This document shows positions 1-8,725 of a stretch of 64,000 nt of DNA, in pieces. Both the position numbers and the translations under genes were made by a program. The stretch is from positions 1-64,000 of the forward strand of contig CAVZMO010000051.1 of the NCBI GenBank assembly GCA_963776195.1, in the 5' to 3' direction. Below the pieces are notes generated by a model. It made no database searches and was not told the origin of the DNA. It saw only the letters and a list, made by a program, of their open reading frames with translations. Every line of letters begins with the position of its first letter. Positions within the stretch are counted from its first letter, which is position 1. The DNA is from CAVZMO01 sp963776195 (GTDB lineage: Bacteria > Nitrospirota > Thermodesulfovibrionia > Thermodesulfovibrionales > SM23-35).

Positions 1-897
1 GTTATTTTAATGGAATTTATTTATAAGGTGGCAAATATCTATTCAGGGATATCGGTATTCTGTGGCATTGGAGAAAGGATGAGGGAGGGGCATGAGCTTC
101 TGATGGAGATGGAGAGGCAGGGAATTATTAACAACTCCATTCTGGTGTTCGGCCAGATGCATGAATCTCCGGGCATAAGGTTCAGGGTTCCACTGTCAGG
201 TGTTGCGGTTGCCGAATATTTGAGGGATGAAATGGGGAAAGATGTCCTTTTTATCATGGATAATATATATAGATTCGCTCAGGCCGGGAGCGAGGTATCC
301 GTACTCCTTGGCAGGTTTCCATCGAGGGTCGGGTACCAGCCGACTCTCTCTTCGGAACTGGCAGAGGTACAGGACAGGCTTGTATCCACAAAAAGAGGAA
401 TGATAACGTCTGTTCAGGCTATCTATGTGCCTGCCGATGATATCACAGATCCTGCCTGTGCAGGTGTTTTTCCATATCTTGACACCAGTATCGTTTTATC
501 CAGGGATATGGCGGCGCAGGGCCTTTATCCTGCGATAGATCCTATTTCATCTACTTCAAAGCTTATCAGTCCCGAGGGAGTGGGTAAAAGACATTTCATT
601 ATAGCAGAAGGCGTTAAAGAGCATATATCAAGATACAGGGAACTCAAGGACATTATAGCGATTCTCGGGATTGAGGAACTTTCTCCTTCTGATCGTCTGA
701 TGGTAAAAAAGGCACGGAGACTGGAGCAATTTCTTACGCAGCCCTTCTTCCTTACGGAGGAGTTCACAGGGAGAAAGGGAAGACATGTGCCGCTTCAGGA
801 GACATTGAATGGCTGTGAGCTTATCATGACAGGCAAGATGGACGACGTCCATGAAGAGAGCTTCTTTATGATTGGAGCAATAGAAGAGATAAGATGA
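1..897 (+). CDS. atpD: N-type ATPase beta subunit (C-terminal part, cut by window edge)
   Basis: This is the catalytic beta subunit of a rotary F-type ATPase. The reading frame is open from base 1 (codons gtt att tta precede the first ATG at 10), so the N-terminal barrel and most of the P-loop lie outside the window. Visible motifs are the ISVFCGIGERMREG stretch that follows the P-loop in F1-beta, the DNIYRFAQAGSEVS segment and QPTLSSELAEVQDRL. It is the first gene of a DCQBEFAG order, which together with the fused AtpF downstream identifies the alternative N-ATPase rather than the housekeeping F-ATPase. It overlaps atpC by 4 bases, implying translational coupling. Confidence 0.93.
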   Translation, partial: VILMEFIYKVANIYSGISVFCGIGERMREGHELLMEMERQGIINNSILVFGQMHESPGIRFRVPLSGVAVAEYLRDEMGKDVLFIMDNIYRFAQAGSEVSVLLGRFPSRVGYQPTLSSELAEVQDRLVSTKRGMITSVQAIYVPADDITDPACAGVFPYLDTSIVLSRDMAAQGLYPAIDPISSTSKLISPEGVGKRHFIIAEGVKEHISRYRELKDIIAILGIEELSPSDRLMVKKARRLEQFLTQPFFLTEEFTGRKGRHVPLQETLNGCELIMTGKMDDVHEESFFMIGAIEEIR

Positions 898-1301
898 ATG
901 AAGCGGCATTTAATATCACTATCGTAACTCTTACCGGGCAGACTGAAAAACAGGTGACCTATCTCAGGCTGAAAGACGCATCCGGCTATTTCGGAATCAT
1001 GAAGAATCATGATGATTTTCTTACTATAATAGAACCATCTCTCGGATTTTACCGGGGCATAAACGAAAAAGAATTCTTTATAGCCCTGGATGGAGGAATA
1101 CTTGCAATAAAAAGCGGCCGGGTGACCATAAACACAAGAGAGATATTCGAGAGCGAAGACCCGGAAAAACTTTCAAGGACAATCGATGAAACTATAGTGA
1201 AAAGGCATGAATTTGAATCATCATTCAGAAACATCCTTTCGGGCATAGAGGATGCATTTATAAAAAAGACGATGGAATTGAAAAGAGAGTTTTCTCCATG
1301 A
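894..1301 (+). CDS. atpC: N-type ATPase epsilon subunit
   Basis: This 135-residue epsilon subunit belongs to the central stalk, linking gamma to the c-ring. The N-terminal beta-sandwich is recognisable by GYFGIMKNHDDFLTIIEPS, matching the GxxGILPxHxP-type signature, and a shortened helical tail follows from about residue 85. The ATG at 894 overlaps the end of atpD (ATGA overlap) and the stop overlaps the next gene, as expected inside a compact operon. The position after atpD and before the AtpQ-like gene is diagnostic of N-ATPases. Confidence 0.9.
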   Translation: MNEAAFNITIVTLTGQTEKQVTYLRLKDASGYFGIMKNHDDFLTIIEPSLGFYRGINEKEFFIALDGGILAIKSGRVTINTREIFESEDPEKLSRTIDETIVKRHEFESSFRNILSGIEDAFIKKTMELKREFSP

Positions 1302-1573
1302 AGGACAGGATGTCCAGATTTTCAAAGAACGTCGAGGAGTCGGCAAAAGAGGTCAAAGAGGCGGAAAAACAAAAGGGAAGACTATGGCATTATGCCTCTG
1401 TAATAGGCGTAGGGGGCTGGCTCTTTGCCATTCCCATTGTTGCAGGCGCTTACCTTGGCAGATACCTTGACAGAAAACTTGAGGCAAGCATCTCATGGAC
1501 GATCACGTTCATTATTCTCGGCATAGCGCTGGGGGCTTATAATGTCTGGTATTTCTATTTCAGGGAGAAATAA
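1298..1573 (+). CDS. atpQ: AtpQ/AtpZ-like small membrane protein of N-ATPase operon
   Basis: This 91-residue protein starts with a charged, probably helical N-terminus (residues 1-30). Two predicted membrane spans follow: the first around YASVIGVGGWLFAIPIVAG, then a GRYLDRKL loop, then a second span ending in YFYF. The GAYLGRYLDRK pattern is typical of AtpZ/AtpI-family proteins, called AtpQ in N-ATPase operons, thought to help c-ring assembly or cation supply. N-ATPase operons normally carry AtpR between AtpQ and AtpB. Here atpB begins 5 bases after this gene, so AtpR is absent. Confidence 0.75.
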   Translation: MKDRMSRFSKNVEESAKEVKEAEKQKGRLWHYASVIGVGGWLFAIPIVAGAYLGRYLDRKLEASISWTITFIILGIALGAYNVWYFYFREK

Positions 1574-1578
1574 GGATT

Positions 1579-2259
1579 ATGAAAACGCCTGAAATGTTTC
1601 CTGTTGAGATATTTTCGATCGGGCCGGTAGTGATAAAAAATACTGTTATTGTCACATGGTTCGTTATGGCATTTGTAATTGTTGTCTCTTATCTTATAAC
1701 CAGAAGGCTTTCTATTAAGCCGGGCGCTTTTCAGGAGATCTTCGAGGCGATAATTGAATCAGCGGAAAAAACCATAAAGGATACCTTGCCCGTAAGCCCG
1801 TGGAATGTCATCCCTTTCATTACAACCCTCTGGATTTTTATCGGCGCCTCCAATTTAATTGGTCTTATCCCCGGCTTCATGACTCCAACATCAGATATTA
1901 ACACAACCTTCGCTTTTGCAATAATTTCATATTCAATGATGCATGTTTTTGGTTTAAAGACCATGGGCCTGAAGAATTATCTGAAGCACTATACCGAGCC
2001 GTCATGGATACTTTTACCCATTCACTTCCTTGCGGAGTTAACAAGAACAATTGCCCTGGCAATAAGGCTGTTCGGCAATATGCTCAGCGGTGATATGATT
2101 GGAATCATACTTCTCGGCATAGCAGGATTTTTAGTGCCTATACCCTTTTCTCTGCTGCATATCGTAATCGGCATTATACAGGCTTATATCTTCGGCATAT
2201 TAACCCTTGTCTTTATTGCCGGCGGAATAAGAGTGGAACAAAATAAAAATATTTCATAG
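1579..2259 (+). CDS. atpB: ATP synthase F0 subunit a (N-type)
   Basis: This 226-residue polytopic membrane subunit a forms the cation half-channels next to the c-ring. The essential arginine sits in IRLFGNMLSGDM (Arg about 163), followed by the conserved C-terminal helix with IQAYIFGILTLVFIAGGI, where the Gln-Ala-Tyr element is typical. An N-terminal FSIGPVVIKNTVIVTWFVM segment and the SDINTTFAFA loop also match the family. It sits between the AtpQ-like gene and atpE in one operon. Confidence 0.93.
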   Translation: MKTPEMFPVEIFSIGPVVIKNTVIVTWFVMAFVIVVSYLITRRLSIKPGAFQEIFEAIIESAEKTIKDTLPVSPWNVIPFITTLWIFIGASNLIGLIPGFMTPTSDINTTFAFAIISYSMMHVFGLKTMGLKNYLKHYTEPSWILLPIHFLAELTRTIALAIRLFGNMLSGDMIGIILLGIAGFLVPIPFSLLHIVIGIIQAYIFGILTLVFIAGGIRVEQNKNIS

Positions 2260-2269
2260 GAGGTCTAAA

Positions 2270-2536
2270 ATGGATTCCATGACATTAATAATCGTGGTGT
2301 CGACAGCAGTGGCAGGGCTTACCATGGCCATTGGAGGATTTGGCCCTGCTCAGGCGCTGGGCAAGGCCCTTACCAACGCACTGGACGCTATAGCGAGGCA
2401 GCCGGAAGCATCTGTGCAGATTATGAGAACCCTTTTTGTTGGAATGGCTATTATTGAGTCGATTGCAATCTATGCATTTGTACTTGCGCTCATAATACTT
2501 TTTGCAAATCCTTTGATAGGGTATGTGGCTAAATAA
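2270..2536 (+). CDS. atpE: ATP synthase F0 subunit c
   Basis: This 88-residue hairpin of two membrane helices has the family loop ARQPEA at 42-47 and the cation-binding carboxylate Glu63 in IIESIAIYAF. Glu63-Ser64 and Tyr68 match the Na+-type c-subunit signature. The Gln32-equivalent position of Ilyobacter c carries Leu, and the Thr67-equivalent carries Ile, so the coupling ion (Na+ or H+) cannot be settled from sequence. A strong GGAGG ribosome-binding site precedes the ATG. The stop is directly followed by the atpF start. Confidence 0.93.
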   Translation: MDSMTLIIVVSTAVAGLTMAIGGFGPAQALGKALTNALDAIARQPEASVQIMRTLFVGMAIIESIAIYAFVLALIILFANPLIGYVAK

Positions 2537-3271
2537 ATGAAATTTGATTTCTGGACATTGCTGTTTCAAATAATAAACTTTGTTGTCCTTCTCTTTATTC
2601 TTAAAAGGGTACTCTATAAGCCCGTCAAAGAGATCATAGAGAAGAGAAGAAATATTATTGAAAAGAATATCTCCGAGGCTGAAAAGATCAAAGAGGAGGC
2701 GATGGAGATCCACGCCCGAAATCAGCAGGAGATGGAGAAACTCAAAGAACTCAAAAGAGAGTTGACCGATAAGATGAAAGAAGAGGTCGAGGCTGAGAAG
2801 GGAGTAATGCTTGCCGATGCTGAAAAAGAGGCAGAGAAGCTGATAGAAAAGAAACAGGTTCTTTTCGATACAGAGAAGAGAAGGCGCGAAACAGAATTAA
2901 AGAGCCAGTCCCTTGAGATCGTGGAAACCTTTTGTATCCGGTTATTACGGGATATTTCCAATGAAGACCTCCACAGGGCGCTGTTCACAAAGTTTAAGGC
3001 GGAAATTCCACGCTTAACAGAGGATATAAAAAATGCCTACGGTGATAATGAGATAAAGATAGAACTGCTGTCAGCATATCCTCTTTCAGAAGCCGATATG
3101 AAAGAAATAGAGAATGAATTTGCAACCCGACTGAATAAAAAGGTTTCCTTGGAGGCTGTTTTAGACGCAGGCCTGATCGGTGGGCTGAGAATAAGAGCGC
3201 TTGATAAAGTGTATGATGCATCCCTGAAGGGACAGATCCAGACATTCAGGGACAGACTCAGAGGGGTTTAA
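2537..3271 (+). CDS. atpF: N-ATPase b subunit with fused delta-like C-terminus
   Basis: At 244 residues this is much longer than an ordinary b subunit (about 160). Residues 1-20 form the membrane anchor (FWTLLFQIINFVVLLFILKR). Residues about 30-130 are a long charged coiled coil. The last 100 residues end in AGLIGGLRIRALDKVYDASLKGQI, the hallmark of subunit delta. This b-delta fusion is known for N-ATPases and explains why no separate atpH exists here. It begins immediately after the atpE stop codon. Confidence 0.88.
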   Translation: MKFDFWTLLFQIINFVVLLFILKRVLYKPVKEIIEKRRNIIEKNISEAEKIKEEAMEIHARNQQEMEKLKELKRELTDKMKEEVEAEKGVMLADAEKEAEKLIEKKQVLFDTEKRRRETELKSQSLEIVETFCIRLLRDISNEDLHRALFTKFKAEIPRLTEDIKNAYGDNEIKIELLSAYPLSEADMKEIENEFATRLNKKVSLEAVLDAGLIGGLRIRALDKVYDASLKGQIQTFRDRLRGV

Positions 3272-3273
3272 TA

Positions 3274-4767
3274 ATGGAAACAGGCATGCTTGAATTTCTG
3301 GAAAAGGCAAAAGAGGAAGCATCAAACTATAGCTTCTCCGTCGGCATTGCAGAGGAGGGAAGAGTCATCTCTATAGGGGATGATATTGCCCATGTATCAG
3401 GACCGTGGAGTACGAAGCTGTATGAATTGCTGCTCTTTGAAAGCGGTGATTCAGGTATTGCCTTTGATCTCGACAGGGACCGGATCGGCGTAGTGATTTT
3501 AGAAAATCAAAAAGGGATAAAAGCAGGAGACAGGGTTTATACTGCAGGAACGGTCCTGTCTGTCGGTGTGGGAGAAGAATTGCTCGGACGGGTGGTTAAT
3601 CCACTCGGATACCCGCTGGATGGCCTCTCTGCGCCGCACATCAGAACATATTATCCGGTGGAAAGAGAAGCTCCGTCCCTAATCCAGAGAGACTATGTCT
3701 CCCAACCCCTCTATACAGGCATAAAGGTTATAGATGCAATGCTCCCGATCGGAAGGGGGCAGAGGGAATTAATAATAGGTGATCCCTCTTCAGGGAAGAC
3801 CTCGATTGCTATTGATGCAGTAATAAACCAGAAAAGAAGTGACGTCATCTCGATCTACGTAGCGATAGGCCAGAAAAGGGAACATATCTTAAAAATAATA
3901 GAGGAGATAAAAACTTACGGGGATATATCAAGAACCGTATTCGTTGTTGCAGATGCCACTGAATCCCTCGGTCTTCAATACATTGCCCCATATAGCGCAA
4001 CGGCTATCGCCGAATATTTTCTTGACAGCGGGAAAAATGATGTACTCATTGTCTATGACGATCTGACAAAGCACGCTAATGCTTACAGGGCCCTGAGCCT
4101 CTTACTGAAAAGGCCGCCCGGCAGAGAGGCATATCCGGGAGATATATTCTATCTTCATTCACGTCTCCTTGAAAGATCTGCGAAACTGAATGAAAAATAC
4201 GGAGGGGGTTCCATTACCGCACTCCCCATAGTTGAAACACAACAGGGCAATATTTCAAGTTACATACCGACCAACCTCATCTCCATAACAGACGGACAGA
4301 TATATCTCAGCACGTCCTTTTTTAATAAAGGGATAAGGCCTGCCATTGATGTAGGAAAATCCGTATCAAGGATAGGCGGCAAAGCACAGGTAGAAATCAT
4401 GAGGGAAGTAGCAGGACGTCTGAAGATAGATTATTCAAGATTCCTCGAAGTTGAGGTCTTTACAAAATTCGGGATGAAGATAGAAGAGGAGACGGCTCAA
4501 CTGATACGGAGGGGGGAACGATTGCGGGAGATTCTCAAGCAGCCTGAATTTCACCCTCGCTCCCTTGAAGAAGAAATTGTCAGTCTCATGATTGTTGAAT
4601 CCGGTGTCCTCGACCCGGTTGAGCCTGCCGAAGTCCGCAACAAATGCCAGGAGATCATGAAAACAATAAGACAGCAAATACCCGAGGTGCTGGATCATAT
4701 AAGAACAACCGGCCGGTTATCAGATACCGATAGAAACCGCCTAACTTCCCTTATCGAAAAGTCCTGA
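3274..4767 (+). CDS. atpA: N-type ATPase alpha subunit
   Basis: This 497-residue non-catalytic alpha subunit has the nucleotide-binding P-loop GDPSSGKT at residues 169-176, where housekeeping alpha subunits have GDRQTGKT. VYVAIGQK-like and SITALPIVETQQGNISSYIPTNLISITDGQIYL motifs also identify the alpha family. The start ATG lies 2 bases after atpF and the gene is followed one base later by atpG. Compared with standard alpha the sequence is divergent, as expected for the N-ATPase branch. Confidence 0.93.
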   Translation: METGMLEFLEKAKEEASNYSFSVGIAEEGRVISIGDDIAHVSGPWSTKLYELLLFESGDSGIAFDLDRDRIGVVILENQKGIKAGDRVYTAGTVLSVGVGEELLGRVVNPLGYPLDGLSAPHIRTYYPVEREAPSLIQRDYVSQPLYTGIKVIDAMLPIGRGQRELIIGDPSSGKTSIAIDAVINQKRSDVISIYVAIGQKREHILKIIEEIKTYGDISRTVFVVADATESLGLQYIAPYSATAIAEYFLDSGKNDVLIVYDDLTKHANAYRALSLLLKRPPGREAYPGDIFYLHSRLLERSAKLNEKYGGGSITALPIVETQQGNISSYIPTNLISITDGQIYLSTSFFNKGIRPAIDVGKSVSRIGGKAQVEIMREVAGRLKIDYSRFLEVEVFTKFGMKIEEETAQLIRRGERLREILKQPEFHPRSLEEEIVSLMIVESGVLDPVEPAEVRNKCQEIMKTIRQQIPEVLDHIRTTGRLSDTDRNRLTSLIEKS

Positions 4768-4768
4768 A

Positions 4769-5602
4769 GTGTCGACAAAGTCTATAGAACAGAAGGTAAA
4801 GGCATTTGAAGACATCCATGACATTGTGAATGCAATGAAGGCGTATGCGGGTCTTAACATAAGGAAGACCGAAGAATATGTGCCACATGTAAGGACATAT
4901 GAGAAAAATGTCTCTTATGCAATGGCATATCTGTTTTCCCATTTTCCTTCAATTGCCATGCCTGAGCGACATGCAGGCAAAAGGGTTTTAGTCGCATTCG
5001 GATCAGAACAGGGCTTATGCGGCGCCTATAATGAAAGAATTGCTGATTATATGGATACTGTTGCCAATACTGAGGATTATATCTTTGTAATCGGCAAAAG
5101 GCTTAAATTAGCAATCGAACAGCATAAGCTCCGGATAACTGCTTTTATGGAATCTGCCGTGAGTTTCGACGGCATCAGAGAGGTTATGGAAACAAGCCTC
5201 TCAAAAATAATGGATATTTATTCCCGAAAAGACATTTATAATCTGACTGTTCTCTTCACGTCCGTCATTAAGAACAACGCGGAGATAGCCATGGAACAGA
5301 TACTCCCTCCGGATATGAAGGCGCTTGAGACTGTGGAACCATTATCGAAAAAATCGTTGATGTATCTTAATCCGGAACAAATATTTAAAAAGCTTATTGA
5401 GGAACAGCTGTATATCAGTATCTATAAATGCTACGTAGAATCCCTTAGGAGTGAAAACTGGTACAGATTAAGGAGAATGGAAAGCGCATCTGAAAATATA
5501 ATCAAGAACATTTCTGATTTAAAAACCGTTCAGAGGTATGTGAGACAGGAAGATATCACACAGGAAATACTGGAAATACTCGGCGGAAGCAGGCTGGTAT
5601 AA
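4769..5602 (+). CDS. atpG: N-type ATPase gamma subunit
   Basis: This 277-residue gamma-like rotor shaft starts with GTG one base after the atpA stop. The N-terminal MSTKSIEQKVKAFEDIHDIVNAMKA coiled coil and the AFGSEQGLCGAYNERI signature identify F1 gamma. The C-terminal SASENIIKNISDLKTVQRYVRQEDITQEILEI part corresponds to the second shaft helix. It is the last gene of the N-ATPase operon. The sequence is strongly divergent from housekeeping gamma. Confidence 0.87.
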   Translation: MSTKSIEQKVKAFEDIHDIVNAMKAYAGLNIRKTEEYVPHVRTYEKNVSYAMAYLFSHFPSIAMPERHAGKRVLVAFGSEQGLCGAYNERIADYMDTVANTEDYIFVIGKRLKLAIEQHKLRITAFMESAVSFDGIREVMETSLSKIMDIYSRKDIYNLTVLFTSVIKNNAEIAMEQILPPDMKALETVEPLSKKSLMYLNPEQIFKKLIEEQLYISIYKCYVESLRSENWYRLRRMESASENIIKNISDLKTVQRYVRQEDITQEILEILGGSRLV

Positions 5603-5626
5603 AAAAACGAATTGATAACGATATAG

Positions 5627-6073
5627 ATGATAGAAGATATTGGAAGAGTTGTTAGGGTTGCCGATGACAAAGCTTTTATTGAGGTTGAGCGGAGTTCTGC
5701 CTGCGCATCGTGCGGGCTTCAGGAGGCAGAAGAACTGGCTGCCGGCGGAAAGGTTGTCTTTGAGGCATATAACATGGCAGGTGCAAATATTGGAGACAGA
5801 GTCAGGGTTCAGGTCAGGACAGGAGCATATACCAAGGCATCACTATATATTTATGGTATTCCGGTTCTTTTCCTCGTGATCGGCGCGATTGCAGGTGCAT
5901 ATGCTGCTACAATATTAAAACGATCCTCTGACACCATGAGTGCACTGTTTGCTATGGGAGGATTGGTTGTCGGGTTCATCATATTATTTCTTCTGCGGAA
6001 GAGAAGCAATAAAACAGAATATATGCCTGTGGTTGTGGAGGTGATGCAAGACAATGCCGCTTCTGGAAATTAA
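5627..6073 (+). CDS. rseC: RseC/MucC-like positive regulator protein
   Basis: This 148-residue protein is of the SoxR-reducing system RseC/MucC type. The N-terminal domain has a two-Cys CASCG motif at residues 26-30, and the family is linked to redox or RNF-type electron transfer in other bacteria. Two hydrophobic spans follow, at about residues 69-91 and 104-121, and the C-terminus is cytosolic and basic. The gene overlaps the following sufC by 20 bases. Its exact role here is not shown by sequence. Confidence 0.75.
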   Translation: MIEDIGRVVRVADDKAFIEVERSSACASCGLQEAEELAAGGKVVFEAYNMAGANIGDRVRVQVRTGAYTKASLYIYGIPVLFLVIGAIAGAYAATILKRSSDTMSALFAMGGLVVGFIILFLLRKRSNKTEYMPVVVEVMQDNAASGN

Positions 6074-6768
6074 GAACCTCACTTATACAGCCGGGGATAA
6101 GAAAATCCTTGATGAATTTTCCCTGTCAATCGAGTCATCTGAGGTTCATGCGTTGCTCGGCACGAACGGGACCGGGAAGAGTACCCTTGCCTATGTAATC
6201 ATGGGATGTGAGGGGTATAAGCCGGCATCAGGGGAGATACTGTTTAATGGTAAGACCATTGATAAACTGAAGATTCATGAAAGGGTCACTTGGCATCACT
6301 ATGGCATGGCAGGAGCCGGTAAGATTCGAAGGAATCAATGTGAGAAACTATCTTGCCCTCAAAAGCAAAGAGACTGATCCGTCCGTATATCTCGAAATGG
6401 TCGGCCTCCATCCCGAACTGTATCTTCACCGGATGGTTGACAAATCACTGAGCGGCGGGGAAAGAAAGAGGATTGAACTTGCATCTATCCTTGCGTTACA
6501 TCCGAAACTGGCTCTCCTTGATGAGCCTGACTCAGGAATAGATATGCTCTCAACACAGGATATCATCAACGTCATTAACGTCTTTAAAAAGAATGGGTCT
6601 TCTGTGCTTCTCATAACTCACAGGGAAGAGATTTCATTGATAGCCGACAAGGCATCGCAGATGTGCAGGGGTAAAATCGTGTGTTCGGGCAATCCGGAAA
6701 AGGTCGCCGAATACTATAAATCGAGGAAATGCCTTGTCTGCGATGGGGAGGTCTGTGCATATGTCTGA
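6054..6768 (+). CDS. sufC: Fe-S assembly ATPase SufC (single-base frameshift)
   Basis: This is the ABC ATPase of the SUF iron-sulfur cluster assembly scaffold. The first half (6054 to about 6284) carries Walker A GTNGTGKST. The second half, in another frame, carries the SufC hallmark LGITMAWQEPVRFEGINVRNYL, the signature SLSGGERKRIELA, Walker B LALLDEPDSGID and the H-loop LLITHRE. Removing one G from the ggg run near 6283-6285 restores ...KIHERSLGITMAW. The 3' end overlaps the SufB/D start by 8 bases. The rest is intact, so a sequencing indel is more likely than a pseudogene. Confidence 0.88.
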
Positions 6769-7696
6769 ACTTGATGCATTAATGAAGGCATTTGGAGAAT
6801 CCGGAGGCGACAGCGGTATCCTTGCCAATAAAGAGGTTGCTCATTTTGTCGTAAGCGGCCATTCAATATTGAGCATGCAATCGGTTGAAGGACTTGAAGT
6901 CAAGGCAAAGGAGACGCTGACAGGAATAAGTGCATCAATAAGGGTCAGGGAAGGAACAAAAATTCAGAATCCTATACATTTATGTTTTGGGATTCTTCAC
7001 AAAAAGGGAAATCAGAAGATCAAGATGGATGTTAAGTTGGAAAAGAATGCCTCTGCAAATTTTATTGCTCACTGCATTTTCCCGAAAGCTGAAAAGATAA
7101 AACATATCATGGATGCCGTGGTTGATATTGGAGAAGATGCCGAGATGAGATATTCCGAGACTCATTATCATGGACTTTACGGAGGGATTGAGGTAATCCC
7201 AAAGGCTATTGTGAAGATTGCCAAAAACGGCAGATACTTCACGGATTTTACTCTCATCACAGGGAGGGTGGGAAAGCTCGGCATTGATTATTCAGTTGAG
7301 GCCGGGGAGAATGCCGTTACCGAATTGACCGCGAAGATATTCGGACATGCCGATGATGATATCAAAATAAAAGAAGAAGTTCTCCTCCAGGGCGACAATG
7401 CAAGAGGCTTGATAAAAACAAGAGTTGCCATTGAGGATGAGGCAAAAGCAGAAATTACCGGTATTACCGAGGGGAATGCTGCCGGCGCTCGTGGTCATGT
7501 TGACTGTATGGAAATAGTGAAGGATAAGGCTATGGCAAAAGCAATACCCATCGTGAATGTAACAAACCCCCTGGCAAAAGTTACCCACGAAGCCGCAATC
7601 GGAAGTGTTGATAAAAAGCAGCTTGAGACTTTGATGGCACATGGATTGACACCCGAAGAAGCGGTAGATGTGATCGTGAAAGGAATATTAAGGTAA
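6761..7696 (+). CDS. sufB: SufB/SufD family Fe-S scaffold protein
   Basis: This protein of about 311 residues belongs to the SufBD beta-helix family, partner of SufC in a minimal SufCB system. It is shorter than SufB of full suf operons (about 470) and resembles the compact archaeal/anaerobe type. Visible family features are RVGKLGIDYSVEAG, the C-terminal NPLAKVTHEAAIGSVDKKQLETLMAHGLTPEEAVDVIVKGIL, and a His-containing ARGHVDCMEIV segment. The ATG at 6761 is chosen because GGGGAGG at 6745-6751 is well spaced; a TTG at 6734 is in frame but unsupported. Confidence 0.85.
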   Translation: MSELDALMKAFGESGGDSGILANKEVAHFVVSGHSILSMQSVEGLEVKAKETLTGISASIRVREGTKIQNPIHLCFGILHKKGNQKIKMDVKLEKNASANFIAHCIFPKAEKIKHIMDAVVDIGEDAEMRYSETHYHGLYGGIEVIPKAIVKIAKNGRYFTDFTLITGRVGKLGIDYSVEAGENAVTELTAKIFGHADDDIKIKEEVLLQGDNARGLIKTRVAIEDEAKAEITGITEGNAAGARGHVDCMEIVKDKAMAKAIPIVNVTNPLAKVTHEAAIGSVDKKQLETLMAHGLTPEEAVDVIVKGILR

Positions 7697-7738
7697 CCAG
7701 CATATCATATTTGTTTATATAATGAAAGGAGGATGACA

Positions 7739-8534
7739 ATGGAAAAAGAAAAGACGAAACTAAAACAGCTTGTGATAAAGACCTACTCGAATATAGCCTC
7801 ACAGGGCTCATGCTGTGCAATGCCTGCAAGCTGTTGTGCGCCTGAGATCAAACCTATGAACCTTCTTGAAACAGGGAAGCTCATAGGATATTCTGAAGAA
7901 GAACTGAAGATTCGGGCTTGGCGAGGCAAACCTCGGACTTGGATGCGGGAACCCCCTTGCAATAGCAGAACTAAAGGAAGGAGAGACTGTTCTCGACCTT
8001 GGAAGCGGGGCAGGGTTTGACGCCTTTCTGTGCTCTATGAAAGTAGGAAAGGACGGTCATGTTATCGGCATCGATATGACACCTGAAATGGTGATAAAGG
8101 CAAAAGAGAATGCACAGAAGCTCGGAATAAGGAATGTGGAGTTCAGGCACGGAGATATAGAACATCTTCCGGTAGAAGATAACGCTGTTAACGTGATTAT
8201 CTCCAATTGTGTTATTAATCTCTCTCCAAATAAACAGGCAGTCTTCCAGGAGGCGTTCAGGGTGTTAAAGTCACGGGGGAGACTTGCAATCTCGGACATC
8301 CTGAAGAAGGGTGACTTCTCCGAAGCTATAAAGCAAAATGAAAGCGCTTACAGCGGCTGAATCACCGGCGCGGTTCCCGTGGAGGAACTGAAGGGGATGC
8401 TCGAATCGGCCGGATTTACCGAGATTACTATCAAGGAGAAGGAAAAGAGTGATCAAATAATCAAAGGCTGGAATTTCGGAGAGGACGTTGAGAATATGGT
8501 TTTTTCAGCATATGTGCAGGCAAGAAAACCGTAA
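7739..8534 (+). CDS. arsM: ArsM-type arsenite methyltransferase, putative selenoprotein (one frameshift, in-frame UGA)
   Basis: This SAM-dependent As(III) methyltransferase has the N-terminal Cys-rich SCCAMPASCCAP, motif ANLGLGCGNPLAIAELKEG, SAM loop VLDLGSGAGFDA and SNCVINLSPNKQAVF. A +1 frameshift near 7915-7920 separates the N-terminus from the rest. At 8358-8360 a TGA replaces the codon after AYSG (residue about 207). ArsM homologues have a catalytic, arsenic-binding Cys there (YxGCxxGA). Beyond it ITGAVPVEELKGMLESAGF continues in frame to a TAA at 8532. The ATG at 7739 follows AAAGGAGG by 6 bases. The UGA may encode selenocysteine, or the gene may be decayed. Confidence 0.75.
8358..8390 (+). 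promoter_or_regulatory. Candidate bacterial SECIS element after in-frame UGA
   Basis: UGA at 8358-8360 is followed by a 7-bp stem, CGGTTCC (8371-8377) pairing with GGAACTG (8384-8390, one G-U pair), closing the loop CGTGGA. The loop begins 18 bases after the UGA and has G at its second position. This agrees with the known bacterial SECIS rules of a short stem, an apical G early in the loop and about 16-37 bases from the UGA. The same bases also encode the conserved VPVEEL, so chance folding is possible. Confidence 0.45.
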
Positions 8535-8725
8535 AACCGGAGTAACCATGAGCGTTATTCTTAACTGGAAGACAGCTCCATATGAACAGTATTTTAGTAA
8601 TAGGGTGAAGTACTGAGAAAATTTTTAGCACCCTTACTCGTGACCCCGTTAGTAAGTACTATGGGAAAGCATTAATCGAAACGTATTCTGACGCGTCTGC
8701 AGGATCGAGTCGTATCTATTACCAA

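Noticed and set aside
8535..8725. 22-codon frame starting at ATG 8549 after GGAG, downstream of arsM
   Set aside because: Too short, no recognisable similarity, and the region is otherwise featureless; could be the remnant of a longer gene but this cannot be shown.
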